NCBI GenBank assembly: GCA_910583775.1
Contig: CAJTYD010000103.1
Location: 1 to 5,824, forward strand
Source: an uncultured Muribaculaceae bacterium
GTDB taxonomy: Bacteria > Bacteroidota > Bacteroidia > Bacteroidales > Muribaculaceae
Direction: 5' to 3'
DNA: 5,824 nucleotides
The notes under the pieces were generated by a model. The model was not told where the DNA came from and did no database searches. It saw only the letters and a program-made list of their open reading frames with translations. Below, one piece after another: positions 1-5,550 of this stretch (its first letter is position 1; every line of letters begins with the position of its first letter). The position numbers were made by a program, and so were the translations under genes.

Positions 1-48
1 GCGTCCGCTGAATAGTTACCTCTCTTCACCACAAACCTAATTACACCT

Positions 49-60
49 AAAAAACACTTA
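49..60 (+). promoter_or_regulatory. A-rich leader motif AAAAAACACTTA upstream of dcuB
   Basis: This 12-base string ends 9 bases before the dcuB start codon. The identical string lies before ansB at 1389-1400. No purine-rich Shine-Dalgarno sequence is visible in the first 69 bases, and Bacteroidetes commonly start translation from A-rich leaders without one. The motif is therefore most simply a translation-initiation leader, though a regulatory role cannot be excluded. No TAnnTTTG promoter element is visible between base 1 and the gene, so the promoter probably lies outside the window. Confidence 0.4.
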
Positions 61-69
61 GTTTATCTT

Positions 70-1368
70 ATGTTACTCCAGCTACTATTTGTTCTCGCCG
101 CTATCATAGTCGGCGCCCGCCTCGGGGGTATAGGCCTCGGAGTGATGGGAGGCGTAGGAATGGCGATACTGGTATTCGTATTCGGTCTTCAGCCAACCTC
201 TCCGCCTATTGATGTAATGCTGATGATCGCAGCCGTGATCTCAGCGGCGGCCGCCATGCAGGCGGCCGGCGGTCTTGACTATCTGGTGAAGATCGCCGAG
301 AAACTGCTGCGGAAGAACCCGTCGCAGGTCACTATCGTCAGTCCGCTTGTTACTTATCTGTTTACCTTCGTGGCCGGAACCGGACACGTAGCCTATTCCG
401 TGCTTCCCGTGATAGCTGAAGTGGCGAGGGAAACAAAGATCCGTCCGGAACGACCTTTGGGAATAGCGGTAATAGCCTCCCAGCAGGCCATCACGGCAAG
501 CCCTATCTCGGCCGCCACCGTCGCCCTGCTCGGATTGCTCACAGGATTTGACATAACCCTCTTCGATATCCTTAAAGTCACCATCCCGGCCACTCTGGTG
601 GGAGTCCTGATGGGCGCTTTCCTGTCGAAGAAAGTCGGCAAGGAGCTTATGGAGGACCCCGAATACCTCAGCAGGGTCGAAAAAGGCATGATCAAGGAAA
701 ATAAACTCGAATTCAACAAAATCAAGAGCCTCTGGAAAGCCAAAGTCTCTGTCGTTCTGTTTCTTGTGGCCACGGTATTTATCGTTCTCTTCGGTTCGAT
801 TCCCGCGATGCGTCCATCCTTCGGAGGAACTCCGGTCGATATGCCTGCCATAATCGAGATCCTGATGCTCTCCACATGTGCCTTTATCCTCCTTATTTCC
901 GGAACCAATGGTATCGCGCCCACGCAGGGCAGCGTATTCATCGCCGGAATGCAGGCCGTAATAGCCATTTTCGGTATTGCCTGGATGGGCGACACATTCA
1001 TCAACGGAAACATCACGACCCTCACCGATTCCATAAAAGGATTCGTGACCCAGATGCCGTGGCTCTTCGCGCTGGCCCTTTTCGTGATGTCGATTCTCCT
1101 TTACAGCCAGGCAGCCACCGTCAGGGCCATTATGCCGCTCGGGGTCGCCTTAGGGATCAGCCCGATGATGCTCATAGCCCTTTTCCCGGCAGTGAACGGA
1201 TATTTCTTCATTCCTAATTATCCGACAATCGTGGCCGCCATCAATTTCGACCGTACCGGAACAACAAGAATCGGCAAATACATCCTTAACCATTCATTCA
1301 TGATGCCGGGACTTGTGGCCACGACAGTGGCCATCCTGACAGGGTTGCTGCTGATCCAGATCTATTGA
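70..1368 (+). CDS. dcuB: Anaerobic C4-dicarboxylate antiporter, DcuA/DcuB family
   Basis: An inner-membrane carrier that imports aspartate, fumarate or malate and exports succinate during anaerobic fumarate respiration. The 432-residue protein is hydrophobic throughout and matches the family in length (E. coli DcuA about 433, DcuB 446). The start MLLQLLFVLA aligns with the family N-terminus, which supports ATG 70. Family blocks seen: ARLGGIGLG (16-24), MQAAGGLDYLV (63-73), FVAGTGHVAYSVLP (100-113), RPERP (125-129), ITASPISAAT (141-150), a charged cytoplasmic loop (about 186-225), RPSFGG (248-253), GIAWMGDTF (302-310), LLYSQAAT (343-350), and DRTGTTRIGKYILNHSF (394-410). Some blocks resemble DcuA (MQAAGGLDYLV, LLYSQAAT) and others DcuB (the GLQPTSPPIDVML stretch, RPERP), so the gene symbol is only the customary choice. 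The stop codon is 49 bases before ansB, which suggests co-transcription. The pairing implies that aspartate made by the asparaginase is a main substrate. Confidence 0.93.
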   Translation: MLLQLLFVLAAIIVGARLGGIGLGVMGGVGMAILVFVFGLQPTSPPIDVMLMIAAVISAAAAMQAAGGLDYLVKIAEKLLRKNPSQVTIVSPLVTYLFTFVAGTGHVAYSVLPVIAEVARETKIRPERPLGIAVIASQQAITASPISAATVALLGLLTGFDITLFDILKVTIPATLVGVLMGAFLSKKVGKELMEDPEYLSRVEKGMIKENKLEFNKIKSLWKAKVSVVLFLVATVFIVLFGSIPAMRPSFGGTPVDMPAIIEILMLSTCAFILLISGTNGIAPTQGSVFIAGMQAVIAIFGIAWMGDTFINGNITTLTDSIKGFVTQMPWLFALALFVMSILLYSQAATVRAIMPLGVALGISPMMLIALFPAVNGYFFIPNYPTIVAAINFDRTGTTRIGKYILNHSFMMPGLVATTVAILTGLLLIQIY

Positions 1369-1388
1369 CACATATTGTCTGATTTATC

Positions 1389-1400
1389 AAAAAACACTTA
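1389..1400 (+). promoter_or_regulatory. Second copy of leader motif AAAAAACACTTA, upstream of ansB
   Basis: An exact copy of the 12 bases before dcuB, here ending 17 bases before the ansB start codon in a 49-base intergenic gap that is AT-rich overall. A shorter relative, AAACTTAG, lies at 2612-2619, six bases before the porin start codon. The gap holds no Shine-Dalgarno sequence, no terminator hairpin and no TAnnTTTG promoter, so ansB is probably read from the dcuB transcript. Confidence 0.4.
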
Positions 1401-1417
1401 ATTAAATATCAAAAACT

Positions 1418-2476
1418 ATGAACACAATTAAAAAACTCAGTCTTCTGGCGTTCCTGGTGCTCACAAGCGTTGTCACCGCTTTTGCACAAAAGCCCAACAT
1501 CTACATTCTGGCAACCGGAGGAACTATCGCCGGCACCGGAAAATCAGCGACAGCTTCCGGCTATACCGCCGGGCAGGTTGCCATCAGTTCTCTGATTGAA
1601 GCGGTCCCACAGATAAATGACATCGCCAACGTTACCGGCGAACAGATCGTCAACATCGGTTCGCAGGACATGAACGACCAGGTCTGGCTGACGCTGGCCA
1701 AAAGAATCAACGAGCTCCTCGCCACTGACGGCGTCGACGGAATCGTGATCACTCACGGAACCGACACTATGGAAGAGACAGCCTACTTCCTCAACCTGAC
1801 AGTGAAAAGCGACAAACCGGTTGTCCTCACAGGCTCAATGAGGCCTTCGACAGCAATCAGCGCCGACGGTCCTCTAAACCTCTATAACGCCGTTGTCACG
1901 GCTGCCGCAAAAGAATCATACGGCAAGGGCGTGATGATTGTAATGAACGGCCTGATCTTAGGAGCTGAAAGCACCCAGAAAATGAATACAGTGGATGTGC
2001 AGACATTCCAGGCTCCCGATGCCGGCCCCCTCGGATATATCTACAACAGTAAGGTGTATTACAACATGACGACTCTTAAAAAACATACGACACAGACCGT
2101 ATTCGACGTCACGAACCTTACAAGCCTTCCTAAGGTAGGAATCGTATATGCTTATTCCAACGTGGATGCCGACGTGATGAATCCTTTCCTCACCAATGGC
2201 TATCAGGGCGTGGTTCACGCAGGCCTCGGAAACGGCAACTACCATAAGAACGTTTTCCCGAAACTCCTCGAAGCGCGCAAACTCGGAATCATCGTGGTTC
2301 GCTCAAGCCGTGTGCCCACCGGTCCTACCACCCTCTATGATGAGGTTGATGACGAGAAATATCAGTTCGTGGCATCATGGGAGCTCAATCCTCAGAAAGC
2401 ACGCGTACTGCTTATGCTCGCCCTTACAAGGACTAAAGACTGGCAGACTATCCAGAAATATTTCGAAGAATATTAA
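1418..2476 (+). CDS. ansB: Periplasmic type II L-asparaginase
   Basis: Hydrolyses L-asparagine to L-aspartate and ammonia in the periplasm. The 352 residues begin with a Sec signal peptide: lysines at 5-6, a hydrophobic core, and a likely signal peptidase I site after AFA (residue 23). There is no lipobox cysteine. The mature part follows E. coli AnsB closely. The catalytic set is complete: nucleophile Thr36 in ATGGTIAG, Tyr49, Ser82 in NIGSQDMND, Thr115-Asp116 in ITHGTDTMEETAYF, Lys188 and Glu309 in EVDDEKY. The RSSRVPTG block (295-302) and the C-terminal LNPQKARVLL are also present. A signal peptide plus this degree of similarity argues for the high-affinity secreted type rather than cytoplasmic type I. 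It lies 49 bases after the dicarboxylate carrier and upstream of a porin, which fits asparagine scavenging. Two consecutive hairpins follow the stop codon. Confidence 0.96.
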   Translation: MNTIKKLSLLAFLVLTSVVTAFAQKPNIYILATGGTIAGTGKSATASGYTAGQVAISSLIEAVPQINDIANVTGEQIVNIGSQDMNDQVWLTLAKRINELLATDGVDGIVITHGTDTMEETAYFLNLTVKSDKPVVLTGSMRPSTAISADGPLNLYNAVVTAAAKESYGKGVMIVMNGLILGAESTQKMNTVDVQTFQAPDAGPLGYIYNSKVYYNMTTLKKHTTQTVFDVTNLTSLPKVGIVYAYSNVDADVMNPFLTNGYQGVVHAGLGNGNYHKNVFPKLLEARKLGIIVVRSSRVPTGPTTLYDEVDDEKYQFVASWELNPQKARVLLMLALTRTKDWQTIQKYFEEY

Positions 2477-2500
2477 ACTTCCCCTCGTCTGAACTCTCTT

Positions 2501-2521
2501 TTAAACCTCTGATAGGTTTAA
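2501..2521 (+). terminator. Small hairpin after ansB
   Basis: TTAAACCT (2501-2508) and AGGTTTAA (2514-2521) form a perfect 8-bp stem with the loop CTGAT. It starts 24 bases after the ansB stop codon and is separated by one base from the much longer hairpin at 2523-2567. Alone it is AT-rich and weak. It may be part of a two-hairpin transcript end or an mRNA processing structure. Confidence 0.45.
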
Positions 2522-2522
2522 C

Positions 2523-2567
2523 GTATTTATAGACTGTCGTGCTTTTTGCACGACAGTCTGTAAATAC
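2523..2567 (+). terminator. Strong 20-bp hairpin between ansB and the porin gene
   Basis: The arms 2523-2542 and 2548-2567 pair over 20 positions (19 Watson-Crick, one G-U) around the loop TTTTT. The inner 12 pairs, AGACTGTCGTGC with GCACGACAGTCT, are perfect. The outer part is AT-rich (TTTA against TAAA). No U-run follows the stem; the next bases are TATCCTATATCAG. It could be a terminator ending the dcuB-ansB transcript, or a structure that stabilises the upstream mRNA and lowers read-through into the porin gene. The sequence does not decide between these. Confidence 0.65.
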
Positions 2568-2625
2568 TATCCTATATCAGAACCGGAGATAATCTGAATA
2601 TAAAATCATCGAAACTTAGCATATT

Positions 2626-3834
2626 ATGAATTACACTAAAATATCCATAATTTGTCTTGGAGCTGTTCTGGGGATTCAGACAGCATCGGCCCAATCGAGC
2701 AGGAATTCCGATTTCATGACCGATAATGAAAAAGGGCTGATCGAATCGATAGCCAAGATAGAGAAAAAAACCGATAAGTTCAATCTTTTCCTCAACATGC
2801 ACGGCAGCTTCAACCTTGACTGGACCGGCTCCCATTTCGACGAGGGTAAGTTCAAGATGAACCAGCTGCGCATCGAGGCCAAAGGAAACATCAACGACTG
2901 GCTGAGCTACCGTTACCGCCAGCGTCTTAACAAAGGCGACAATCCGAACGGTTACCGCGACAACCTTCTTAACAGCATCGATATAGCCGGCATCGGAATC
3001 AACCTCAACAAGTGGTCGTTCTTCCTCGGAAAGCAATGCGCCTCCTACGGCGGTATAGAGTTCGACCTCAATCCTATCGACATATACCAGTATTCCGACA
3101 TGATCGACTACATGAGCAACTTCATGAGCGGTGTCAACGTGGCCTATAACTTCACTCCGAAGCAGCAGCTGCAGTTCCAGGTGCTCAACGCCATCAACGT
3201 CAGCTCAAAAGAAATGTATGGAGATTATCAGAAATCCAAACTTCCTCTGGTCTATACCCTTAACTGGAACGGCAATTTCAACGATGTCTACAAGACGCGC
3301 TGGTCGGCTTCCGTTATGAGCGAGACGGCAGGAAAGAATATGTATTATTTCGCTCTCGGTAACGAATTCAACATTTCCGAGAAGGTCGGCGCATATTTCG
3401 ACTGGATGTATTCTATCGAAGGAGTTGACCGCAAGGGAATCATCACCGGCATCGTCGGAGGAGACGATCCGGTGCGCAAGGCCTCGAAAGTCGACTATAT
3501 GTCGTTTGTTTTCCATCTGAACTACCGTTTCCATCCCAACTGGAATATCTTCGGCAAGTTCATGTATGAGACAGCGGGCATATATAAAGACCATTCAATG
3601 TCCTTCTCCGATTCAGGCCCGGAAGTGAATCTGCAGGACGGAAAATACCGCACATCGCTGGGATATATCGGAGGCATAGAGTACTATCCTTTTAAAGACC
3701 GGAACCTTCATTTCTTCGCCACATACGTAGGGCGTAATTTCCGATACACCGACAAGGCAAAAGCATTCGGAAGCGAAAATTATTCAACCAACCAGCTTTC
3801 CGTCGGTTTCATCTGGCAGATGCCGGTATTCTAA
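2626..3834 (+). CDS. Outer-membrane porin, OprO/OprP-like (Porin_O_P type)
   Basis: A predicted outer-membrane beta-barrel of 402 residues. A signal peptide covers residues 1-22 with a likely cleavage after ASA, before Gln23. Residues 35-51 (EKGLIESIAKIEKKTDK) look like a short charged helix, as in related porins where it precedes the barrel and may form a periplasmic coiled coil. From residue 52 the chain alternates polar and aromatic residues as in amphipathic strands, for example LSYRYRQRLNKG (93-104), and it ends in a strand with terminal Phe (WQMPVF), the usual outer-membrane assembly signal. No TonB plug or SusD partner is present, so passive channel function is likely. The substrate is unknown; position after ansB and dcuB suggests asparagine or dicarboxylates. 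It starts 149 bases after the ansB stop codon, behind a strong hairpin, so it may be expressed partly independently. I saw no clear TAnnTTTG promoter in the gap. Confidence 0.82.
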   Translation: MNYTKISIICLGAVLGIQTASAQSSRNSDFMTDNEKGLIESIAKIEKKTDKFNLFLNMHGSFNLDWTGSHFDEGKFKMNQLRIEAKGNINDWLSYRYRQRLNKGDNPNGYRDNLLNSIDIAGIGINLNKWSFFLGKQCASYGGIEFDLNPIDIYQYSDMIDYMSNFMSGVNVAYNFTPKQQLQFQVLNAINVSSKEMYGDYQKSKLPLVYTLNWNGNFNDVYKTRWSASVMSETAGKNMYYFALGNEFNISEKVGAYFDWMYSIEGVDRKGIITGIVGGDDPVRKASKVDYMSFVFHLNYRFHPNWNIFGKFMYETAGIYKDHSMSFSDSGPEVNLQDGKYRTSLGYIGGIEYYPFKDRNLHFFATYVGRNFRYTDKAKAFGSENYSTNQLSVGFIWQMPVF

Positions 3835-3879
3835 GCAACAAGCTCTAAACTACAACTGACTCAACCATCTGATTTAATC

Positions 3880-3909
3880 AAAAATGCCCGCTTCTCGGCG
3901 AGCATTTTT
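3880..3909. terminator. Bidirectional terminator at the convergent junction
   Basis: Arms AAAAATGCCCGC (3880-3891) and GCGAGCATTTTT (3898-3909) pair over 12 positions with one C-A mismatch, around the loop TTCTCG. On the + strand the stem runs into TTTTTATTTT. On the - strand it also ends in a run of five T. It lies 45 bases after the porin stop codon and 24 bases beyond the stop codon of the convergent - strand operon, so it probably ends both transcripts. Nothing else is recognisable in the 99-base gap. Confidence 0.8.
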
Positions 3910-3933
3910 ATTTTGAAAGATGTTGGAAGATTG

Positions 3934-4350
3934 CTATTCATTGGAGCGGGCTTTCAGAACGGTCATCGAAAGGTCGTAGGCATTAAGCGATATCAGGATC
4001 GAGGCCCCGCAGATCAAGACCCACGTGATGCCACGGTAGTTGGCGATCAGTGTCTCGGCAAACATATTGCCTGTAAAGGATGATTTCAGCTGCGCCATAA
4101 ATTCCCCTACAAGAGGCATTAGCAGCGAGAAGATCACTCCGACCACAAATCCCGTAATCCCTACAATCACCATCGCCTTGCGGCTGCGGGCATGCAGCGC
4201 CTCGTTGTGCTTTTTCACTATTTCCACAGAGTCGAGCGCATGCTCCAGGCGGTTCATGAACATGAAGTCGGACGAGAGATCCGGTTTGAAATCCATAAAC
4301 AGGCCTCTTATATCGTCATCAGCGTCTTTATTTAGTCTGTCATCATTCAT
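3934..4350 (-). CDS. Two-helix membrane protein, last gene of the sigma-factor operon
   Basis: A 138-residue protein of unknown function. An acidic N-terminus (about 1-25, several Asp) leads into a soluble segment of about 58 residues containing FKPDLSSDFMFMNRLEHALD (21-40). Then come one hydrophobic segment at about 59-83, a loop at about 84-106, a second segment at about 107-126, and a short basic tail (KAR). Positive charge before helix 1 (RSRK, 55-58) and after helix 2 puts both ends in the cytoplasm. The gene starts 18 bases after the sigma-factor stop codon, so the two are almost certainly co-transcribed. A cytoplasmic N-terminal domain anchored by helices is the layout of many ECF anti-sigma factors, but the zinc-binding HxxxCxxC motif is absent and the only cysteine is in helix 2. 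An anti-sigma role is inference from position and topology only. Confidence 0.8.
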   Translation of the reverse strand: MNDDRLNKDADDDIRGLFMDFKPDLSSDFMFMNRLEHALDSVEIVKKHNEALHARSRKAMVIVGITGFVVGVIFSLLMPLVGEFMAQLKSSFTGNMFAETLIANYRGITWVLICGASILISLNAYDLSMTVLKARSNE

Positions 4351-4368
4351 AGCTCTTGAATTTGAATT

Positions 4369-4851
4369 TCATTTTTTAGAACCTAAAATTTCGCGTAGAT
4401 GCACTCTCCCTCTCGAAAGATGCTGCTTTACGGCATCCTGCGAGGTCTCCTCCATTTCGGATATCTCCTTTATCGAATACCCTTCCATATAGAAAAGAAG
4501 CACCGACGTCCTCTCCTTCGGAGAGAGACGGTTAAGGGCCGAATACAGGTCCTGATACCTGAACGAGGCATCCGAAGAATCTGACGAACGCATCTCAGGC
4601 ACATCTTCAAAGCCTACCGATACCTTCTCCCTGCGCTTGAAGTCGAGAAAGGTATTGTATGCGATTCTGTATATCCAGGAATTAAACCTGTCGGGATCTC
4701 TCATATCGTCGCACGAAAGATATGCCTTTATCAGCGATTCCTGGGCTATATCGTCGGCAAGCTGGGAATCCCCGCAGCAAAGGGCCACAAGAAAACGTCT
4801 CAACGCCTTCTGTGCCCCCTCGATATATGAGATAAATTGCTCGCGGTTCAT
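4369..4851 (-). CDS. ECF-type RNA polymerase sigma factor
   Basis: A 160-residue sigma-70 family protein of the extracytoplasmic-function size class. Region 2 spans about residues 12-76, with the core-binding stretch DDIAQESLIKAYL (33-45) and the -10 recognition part DRFNSWIYRIAYNTFLDFKR (54-73). A short polar linker (about 77-98) follows, then region 4 (about 101-156), with LSPKERTSVLLFYMEGYSI and the helix-turn-helix IKEISEMEETSQDAVKQHLS (127-146). Regions 1 and 3 are missing, as usual for ECF factors. It starts 39 bases after the stop codon of the DUF6249-like gene and ends 18 bases before the two-helix protein, making it the middle gene of an operon. No FecR, TonB receptor or SusC/SusD gene is nearby, so it is not the common iron- or glycan-uptake ECF arrangement. 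Its target promoter and signal cannot be read from the window. Confidence 0.92.
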   Translation of the reverse strand: MNREQFISYIEGAQKALRRFLVALCCGDSQLADDIAQESLIKAYLSCDDMRDPDRFNSWIYRIAYNTFLDFKRREKVSVGFEDVPEMRSSDSSDASFRYQDLYSALNRLSPKERTSVLLFYMEGYSIKEISEMEETSQDAVKQHLSRGRVHLREILGSKK

Positions 4852-4890
4852 TCTGCCTGAATATCAATCATACAATCGGGAACCGACATA

Positions 4891-5325
4891 TCATTCTTCA
4901 ACCTGCCTCTCTTCCGGCTGTTTTTTAGAGACGAAATAAACGATCAGATAGCTCGCTCCGATCGCGAGGGAAATGGCTCCCAAGGTTGCGCTCGAGAAAA
5001 TCTCTTCACTTTCGGCGGAGCATGCAAAGGAGATGACGATGCTGATAATCAGGAGTGCGGCCCCGATAAGCGAGAATATGCATCCTCTCAGCAAACGGAG
5101 ATTCAGAAGTTCGCGGGGTGTCTTTGGCTTCCTGGTCATGGCCTTGGCCAGGCGGTCGGCATCTATGGCGTTATTGGATCTGATGGCCTCCATCAGCACC
5201 TCCGCCCTCTTGTTCTCGCTGTTCATCGACGCCCGGTAGATGATCCAGATGATAGCTATGGGAACCACCACGCAGATCCCGATCGGAATCATAAGCGCGA
5301 CAACGTCTTCAATCAATTCTTCCAT
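4891..5325 (-). CDS. Three-helix membrane protein, DUF6249-like, first gene of the sigma-factor operon
   Basis: A 144-residue protein of unknown function. Hydrophobic segments lie at about 9-31, 81-101 and 113-133. Between helices 1 and 2 is a charged segment with NSENKRAEVLMEAIRS (35-50), IDADRLAKAM (54-63) and LLNLRLLRGCIFSLIG (73-88). The arrangement and these stretches recall the DUF6249 family, which occurs beside small sigma factors in Bacteroidetes; this is recall, not a search result. The tail after helix 3 is polar (KKQPEERQVEE). The start at 5325 follows an AT-rich leader (on the - strand TTTAGAATTTAAAAATT then ATG), typical of the phylum. It is the operon's first gene and could sense or transmit an envelope signal to the sigma factor, but nothing in its own sequence shows a function. 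Confidence 0.8.
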   Translation of the reverse strand: MEELIEDVVALMIPIGICVVVPIAIIWIIYRASMNSENKRAEVLMEAIRSNNAIDADRLAKAMTRKPKTPRELLNLRLLRGCIFSLIGAALLIISIVISFACSAESEEIFSSATLGAISLAIGASYLIVYFVSKKQPEERQVEE

Positions 5326-5550
5326 AATTTTTAAATTCTAAAGATGATTATGCCTTTAAAGTTTGATTTTGAGATCTCGCCTATAAGACGCGACCCGGAA
5401 TCAAAAGGTGACACTCTCAACAAAATTTTCTCTACAAATTTACAAATTAAATATTTAAATTTCGTTTGTAATTCTGATAATCATTAATCTCACGCAAAGT
5501 AAGTCGAAGGATTGTCACCCCTGCTTTAAAGGAAAGAGAACAGTAAAACG
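5326..5550. other. AT-rich intergenic region, presumed 5' region of the sigma operon
   Basis: No ORF here has coding character. A very AT-rich stretch lies at about 5421-5485, which suits a promoter for the - strand operon starting at 5325. A lone CGCAAAG heptamer at 5493-5499 matches the units in the neighbouring palindrome. It is followed directly by TAAGTCGAAG (5500-5509), which recurs at 5710-5719 inside the palindrome. This suggests the repeat-related sequence reaches further left than the clear palindrome. Confidence 0.5.
5435..5442 (-). promoter_or_regulatory. Weak candidate -7 element for the sigma operon
   Basis: Read on the - strand this is TAAATTTG, which fits the Bacteroidetes primary-sigma -7 consensus TAnnTTTG and lies about 110 bases upstream of the first gene's start codon. 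No TTTG -33 element is found at the usual 19-21 base spacing, and the surroundings are so AT-rich that a chance match is quite possible. An ECF-type autoregulated promoter is an alternative that I could not identify. Confidence 0.2.

Noticed and set aside
393..1034. 213-codon open frame on the - strand across dcuB
   Set aside because: It lies wholly antisense to a clear transporter gene, and its product has no recognisable domain. It is a by-product of the dcuB codon pattern.
876..1217. 113-codon open frame on the + strand inside dcuB
   Set aside because: Out of frame with dcuB and rich in His, Arg and Pro in a way typical of shifted reading of a hydrophobic protein gene.
3205..3594. 129-codon - strand frame opposite the porin gene
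   Set aside because: Antisense to a well-supported beta-barrel gene with signal peptide and terminal Phe; no independent coding evidence.
4040..4492. 150-codon + strand frame opposite the two-helix protein and sigma genes
   Set aside because: It is antisense to two genes with clear coding character, and its Ser/Arg-rich product resembles no family I know.
5407..5519. Inverted heptamers GGTGACA (5407-5413) and TGTCACC (5513-5519) as a possible operator or element end
   Set aside because: Only 7 bases, about 100 bases apart, with unrelated flanks; within chance expectation for this length of sequence.
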